Assembly: GCA_043764095.1 (NCBI GenBank)
Contig: JAYUKX010000141.1
Span: 62,001 to 126,000 of the forward strand
Length of the DNA: 64,000 nt
Direction: 5' to 3'
Source of the DNA: M3007 sp043764095
GTDB taxonomy: Bacteria; Bacteroidota; Bacteroidia; Chitinophagales; Saprospiraceae
Notes under the pieces: model-generated
Databases searched by the model: none
What the model was told of the DNA's origin: nothing
What the model saw: the letters and a program-made list of their open reading frames with translations, nothing else
Shown: piece after piece, positions 61,184 through 64,000 of the stretch
Position numbering within the stretch: position 1 is the stretch's first letter
Layout: every line of letters starts with the position of its first letter
Position numbers and translations under genes: made by a program

Positions 61184-61799
61184 ATTAAATCGGATTTAAA
61201 ATGAAAAAATGGATTAAAAATAAAATTTAAAAAAAGTGCAAATTTGGGGAGATGATTTTGTCTCTATCAAGGCATGAAGAGGGCATTTAGTGGTACTAAA
61301 CAACCGATGAATAACGAAGATAGGGGCAAAATGAAGCTGCCAAATTTATGTTTTTTTTAAATTTTATTTGTTAAAAGTCAGGATGCTGCCATGAGGCGCA
61401 CCTGTACTAATTTAAAAATTATAGCTACATTCGGTGGGGAACCATACCGCAGGTCGGCACTACGAAAGCCGATAATTATACGGAAGAAAAATATACAGGG
61501 ACTACGTTGGCGGGATCGTTCTGCTGCAGACAGTGGATCTCATGGATTAAATAAATATGGGCAATAAACCCACCATCGTGAAAAAATGTTGTGGTCGTTA
61601 AAAAATTTAACACTTACACAATCAAGTAATTACACATAAAAAAACACGAAATACAGTCGATTAGAGGATTGAAATTGTTGAACGCTGGGAAAAATCAAAT
61701 GTTAGTCGATACAAACTTTTTTTTCAATAAAGGGTACAATAAATACAGAATTGGAATTGTCTAACGTTATAACTCCATTCAAATCAACACCATTTTTTT
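61184..61799. other. 616-bp gap with a possible promoter and an unexplained GC-richer patch
   Basis: On the minus strand, TTTG (61341-61344), 18 bp, then TATCTTCG (61315-61322) is a one-mismatch promoter for the metalloprotease. From ~61430 to 61560 the sequence becomes GC-richer and non-repetitive. One frame there reads IIATFGGEPYRRSALRKPI and on to LNKYGQ before a stop, without a start codon or recognised homology. It may be a decayed coding fragment. The rest is AT-rich. Confidence 0.35.
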
Positions 61800-62237
61800 A
61801 TGAAACATACCATACGCTTCATTGCACTGCTCTGCTGTTTATCCTCATTTTCCCTTAATGCACAAACGGGCGATATGCCTACCGTTCATGGCTATTGGGA
61901 AGGATCCTGGTCAATAGATTTTTCCTATAATATTTATCTTGAAACCGATGCAAACGGAAAGGTGACAGGCACCATCACTTGGAGTCTTAGCCGATTTGAT
62001 CCAAACACTCAAGAAACGGTAGAAAGTAATCCCAAAGAATTTGTGGAAGGTACTTATAACAATAAAACGGGTGCTCTTTATTTAAAAACAGTAAAAGAAG
62101 AAGACCCTCATAATGAATTAATGCCCGGGGTTTACTACTTAAAAATGATGGAAAGTGGTGCAGAGATGAAGGGGTACACAGATGGTTATTCAGAATCCGC
62201 CAAAATCCCTATTACGATGTCTCGAATGCGGACTTAA
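61800..62237 (+). CDS. Small secreted protein of unknown function
   Basis: The 145-residue protein has a signal peptide (MKHTIRFIALLCCLSSFSLNAQ) and a small beta-rich domain (VHGYWEGSWSIDFSYNIYLETD, GKVTGTITW, FVEGTYNNKTGALYLKTVKEED). The pattern resembles lipocalin-like or nitrobindin-like ligand sandwiches in outline, but I cannot assign a family. Predicted periplasmic or extracellular. It is convergent with the WYL regulator 22 nt away. Confidence 0.75.
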   Translation: MKHTIRFIALLCCLSSFSLNAQTGDMPTVHGYWEGSWSIDFSYNIYLETDANGKVTGTITWSLSRFDPNTQETVESNPKEFVEGTYNNKTGALYLKTVKEEDPHNELMPGVYYLKMMESGAEMKGYTDGYSESAKIPITMSRMRT

Positions 62238-62259
62238 AATGTATTTTGCAGATCTTACT

Positions 62260-63234
62260 CTATCTGTTTGTGCCAACCAAGCCTTTTTCGAAAAAAGCAC
62301 GCAACGTAGTATTTAATTGTTCCGGAGCAAGAACGATTACCTCATTGCCATAACTGGCCAGTTTTCGAATCAACTCAATCGTGATGCAAACTTTAAACCC
62401 TACGACAATACTGCCATCAGGTCGTTCTTCTACCAATTGATAAGGATGAAATGGCCTTGACACAAAATAACGCGATTGCAAAGGTGAAAAAAGCAACCGT
62501 ACTTCTTGCGCCTGCTCTATCGGTTCGGTGTGCATACCATATATATGTTGAAAATACTGGTCGGGATTAAAATTTGGCTGATCAAAAATGTGTTTGGTCA
62601 ATTCAGGCTTTGAGGTAATTCGATCGAGTGCAAAAGGCTTTAAATAGGCATATTGCGGCGAATGCCCTACTACATACCAACGCTGGTCGTGCTGACGGAT
62701 ACAATAAGGCTCCAATTCGCAGGCCGTGGGTTCATCACTCAAAAAGGACTGATAATTAAATATAATTTTTCTTCGTTCCTCAATGGCGCGCAACAAGGAT
62801 GGAAGGTATTCCGTACCTGCATACTGCACAGGTTCAAAATAAATAGCCTTCGCTGCACCAGTATTGCGCACCCAGCCACTCACGCCTTTCCTGATTTTTT
62901 CTACTGTATCGCGCAAATCCCGAAACACTTCTAAATGTTCAAATTGCGCCAAGGTCTCCACCGCTACATGTAAACGATGTACGTCTTCCATATTTAAGGC
63001 AACTTGAGCCGCCAAATCAAAAGGCCGCTCGTAACAATACCCTTGCCGTTTTTTATCCCATATAATAGGTGCCTCAAATTCATCCCGCATAAAAGCAATA
63101 TCGTTATCCAAGGTACGGCGACTGATATCGCAAGCGCGGCAAAACTCATCGGGTTTTACCACTGTACCCTTGCGCAAGGCGAGTAATTCGTGTATGCGGC
63201 GGAAGCGCGCTAACTGATTTTTATTTTTCGACAT
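62260..63234 (-). CDS. HTH/WYL-domain transcriptional regulator (YafY-like)
   Basis: I start at the ATG at 63234 (MSKNKNQLARF), since the longer frame would need a TTG at 63249. The 324-residue protein has an HTH_11-like N-terminus (RFRRIHELLALRKGTVVKPDEFCRACDISRRTLDNDI) and a WYL domain (~145-225; IIFNYQSFLS, EPYCIRQHDQRWYVVGHSP) plus a WCX-like end. WYL proteins bind ligands or nucleic acid and often regulate DNA-damage or phage-defence genes. It is divergently transcribed from the WGR-domain gene, with 174 nt between them, and probably controls it. Confidence 0.92.
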   Translation of the reverse strand: MSKNKNQLARFRRIHELLALRKGTVVKPDEFCRACDISRRTLDNDIAFMRDEFEAPIIWDKKRQGYCYERPFDLAAQVALNMEDVHRLHVAVETLAQFEHLEVFRDLRDTVEKIRKGVSGWVRNTGAAKAIYFEPVQYAGTEYLPSLLRAIEERRKIIFNYQSFLSDEPTACELEPYCIRQHDQRWYVVGHSPQYAYLKPFALDRITSKPELTKHIFDQPNFNPDQYFQHIYGMHTEPIEQAQEVRLLFSPLQSRYFVSRPFHPYQLVEERPDGSIVVGFKVCITIELIRKLASYGNEVIVLAPEQLNTTLRAFFEKGLVGTNR

Positions 63235-63276
63235 AAAAAGTTTTATCAACGCAAATAGATTGCGTCAGGCCACCTG

Positions 63277-63284
63277 TATCTTTG
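63277..63284 (+). promoter_or_regulatory. -7 box TATCTTTG upstream of the WGR-domain gene
   Basis: TATCTTTG on the plus strand, 124 nt before the ATG at 63409, in the WYL/WGR divergent region. The -33 element is not evident. Confidence 0.45.
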
Positions 63285-63408
63285 TAAGGTCAAAACGAAA
63301 GAGCGACACTTTAGAGATTACATCATACAAAATGTTGCATTATTTAGGGCACAAATATACTTTAAAGCAACCATTCGAACACAAGGAACTTTTTAAAATT
63401 ATTTTACC

Positions 63409-64000
63409 ATGCGCTTACTCGACTTTTTTCGCAAACTCGGCAATGCTACTCCAGAACAAACTGATGCTTCGGCAAATCAGGATTCAAGTAGTAGTTATGT
63501 CGATTCGGGTGAGCAGGAGGGTGTGGTGAAATCAGTGTGGCTCCATTTCCACGAAAACAATTCAGATAAGGTTTACCACTTGGAACTTCGCCAAATCGAC
63601 AACATCTCCTACACTGTTTATTTTGAGTATGGAAGGCGTGGTAATGTCCTGCAAAGCGGCACTAAAACACCCGATCCAGTGAACCTAGCAGCAGCCGAAA
63701 AGATTTTCAACGCCTTACTCAATGAAAAAACCAAAAAGGGTTATGCTGTAACAGATGCTCCTAGCGGCAGTCCTAAACGTTCTTTTGCTAAGAAAAACCT
63801 ACAAGCCAGAAACAAAGCAATTATTGGTCACTTGGAATTGGCTGCCCGTGCGCCTCAAAAACAGATAGGCAAAAACTGGTCTTTATCGCGGGTGGTATGG
63901 CGTGCTGGGGTGCTAGTTTTGCCCGAAGCATTGCCGCACCTCGCTGCTATACTCCAACTAAAAACCAGCGAAAATCCAGTATTGTTGCGCTATTGTACGC
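63409..64000 (+). CDS. WGR-domain protein (5' part, runs off the window)
   Basis: The frame opens at ATG 63409 (MRLLDFFRKLGNATPEQ) and remains open for 197 codons to the window end. Residues ~40-110 form a WGR-type domain (VWLHFHENNSDKVYHLELRQ, YTVYFEYGRRGNVLQSGTKT, the expected W-G-R replaced by YGRRG), followed by a Lys-rich region and the start of a longer helical part. WGR domains bind nucleic acid and occur with PARP-like and MolR-like proteins. The WYL gene next door suggests paired regulation. Confidence 0.85.
   Translation, partial: MRLLDFFRKLGNATPEQTDASANQDSSSSYVDSGEQEGVVKSVWLHFHENNSDKVYHLELRQIDNISYTVYFEYGRRGNVLQSGTKTPDPVNLAAAEKIFNALLNEKTKKGYAVTDAPSGSPKRSFAKKNLQARNKAIIGHLELAARAPQKQIGKNWSLSRVVWRAGVLVLPEALPHLAAILQLKTSENPVLLRYCT

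Noticed and set aside
1..64000. Search for tRNA, rRNA, CRISPR arrays, prophage or complete insertion sequences
   Set aside because: No cloverleaf-like gene, spaced direct-repeat array, phage structural gene or transposase was recognised by reading; a dedicated tool could still find a small RNA.

Overview
The window looks like chromosomal DNA from a Bacteroidota bacterium, most likely a Saprospiria-type environmental gliding relative. That placement is inferred from gene content, not from a marker gene. Supporting signs are secretion substrates with type IX (T9SS) type A and type B C-terminal signals, a SusC/SusD pair, PorT-like barrels, lipoproteins, TAnnTTTG-type -7 promoter boxes (twice paired with TTTG about 19 bp upstream), and almost no Shine-Dalgarno sequences. 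No rRNA, tRNA, CRISPR array, prophage or intact insertion sequence was seen.

Layout. 1-5.4 kb: the 3' end of a CHRD-repeat T9SS protein, a CaiB/BaiF CoA-transferase and a large IgGFc-binding/SprB-like type B T9SS protein. 5.5-22.4 kb, all on the plus strand: a secreted multihaem PSD1-type protein, a Tat-exported DUF1501 protein, a membrane-anchored cytochrome c/LRR/chitobiase-like fusion, a LacI regulator, SusC, SusD, a huge FG-GAP/ASPIC-UnbV protein and a vanadium-haloperoxidase/PAP2 enzyme. This resembles a polysaccharide-utilisation locus with redox proteins where glycoside hydrolases would be, and it is the best candidate for an undescribed system. 22.4-27.3 kb: an Rpn-family nuclease overlapping a free-standing copy of its own C-terminal domain, then a T9SS adhesin-like protein and a small lipoprotein.

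28-35.2 kb: purN, convergent with a compact operon (unknown gene, mutS, osmC-like, metZ-like), then a small secreted protein with homopolymeric C tracts, a lone E2-type acyltransferase catalytic domain and another secreted protein. 35.4-38 kb: a DtxR/MntR-type regulator with a palindromic operator at its promoter, and an Nramp transporter fused to a universal stress domain. 38-43.5 kb (minus): paaE, a beta-barrel and a second giant FG-GAP/ASPIC lipoprotein, next to a decayed scrap that looks like the end of an alpha-L-rhamnosidase.

43.5-49.2 kb: a SlyD-like FKBP isomerase, an orphan double-ATPase ABC protein, a 158-bp MITE flanked by TA, a serine hydrolase, aminopeptidase P and a coiled-coil membrane protein. 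49.3-57.2 kb (plus): a BamA/TamA-like barrel, a Cys/Pro-rich small protein with a TonB-dependent receptor, a DUF5117-type zinc metalloprotease lipoprotein and a PorT-like barrel. 57.4-64 kb: a 1274-residue reprolysin-like metalloprotease with eight fibronectin III domains and a T9SS tail, an unexplained 616-bp gap, a small secreted protein, a WYL regulator, and divergent from it the 5' part of a WGR-domain protein that runs off the window.

All calls come from reading the sequence. No database search was run, so family names rest on recognised motifs and architecture.
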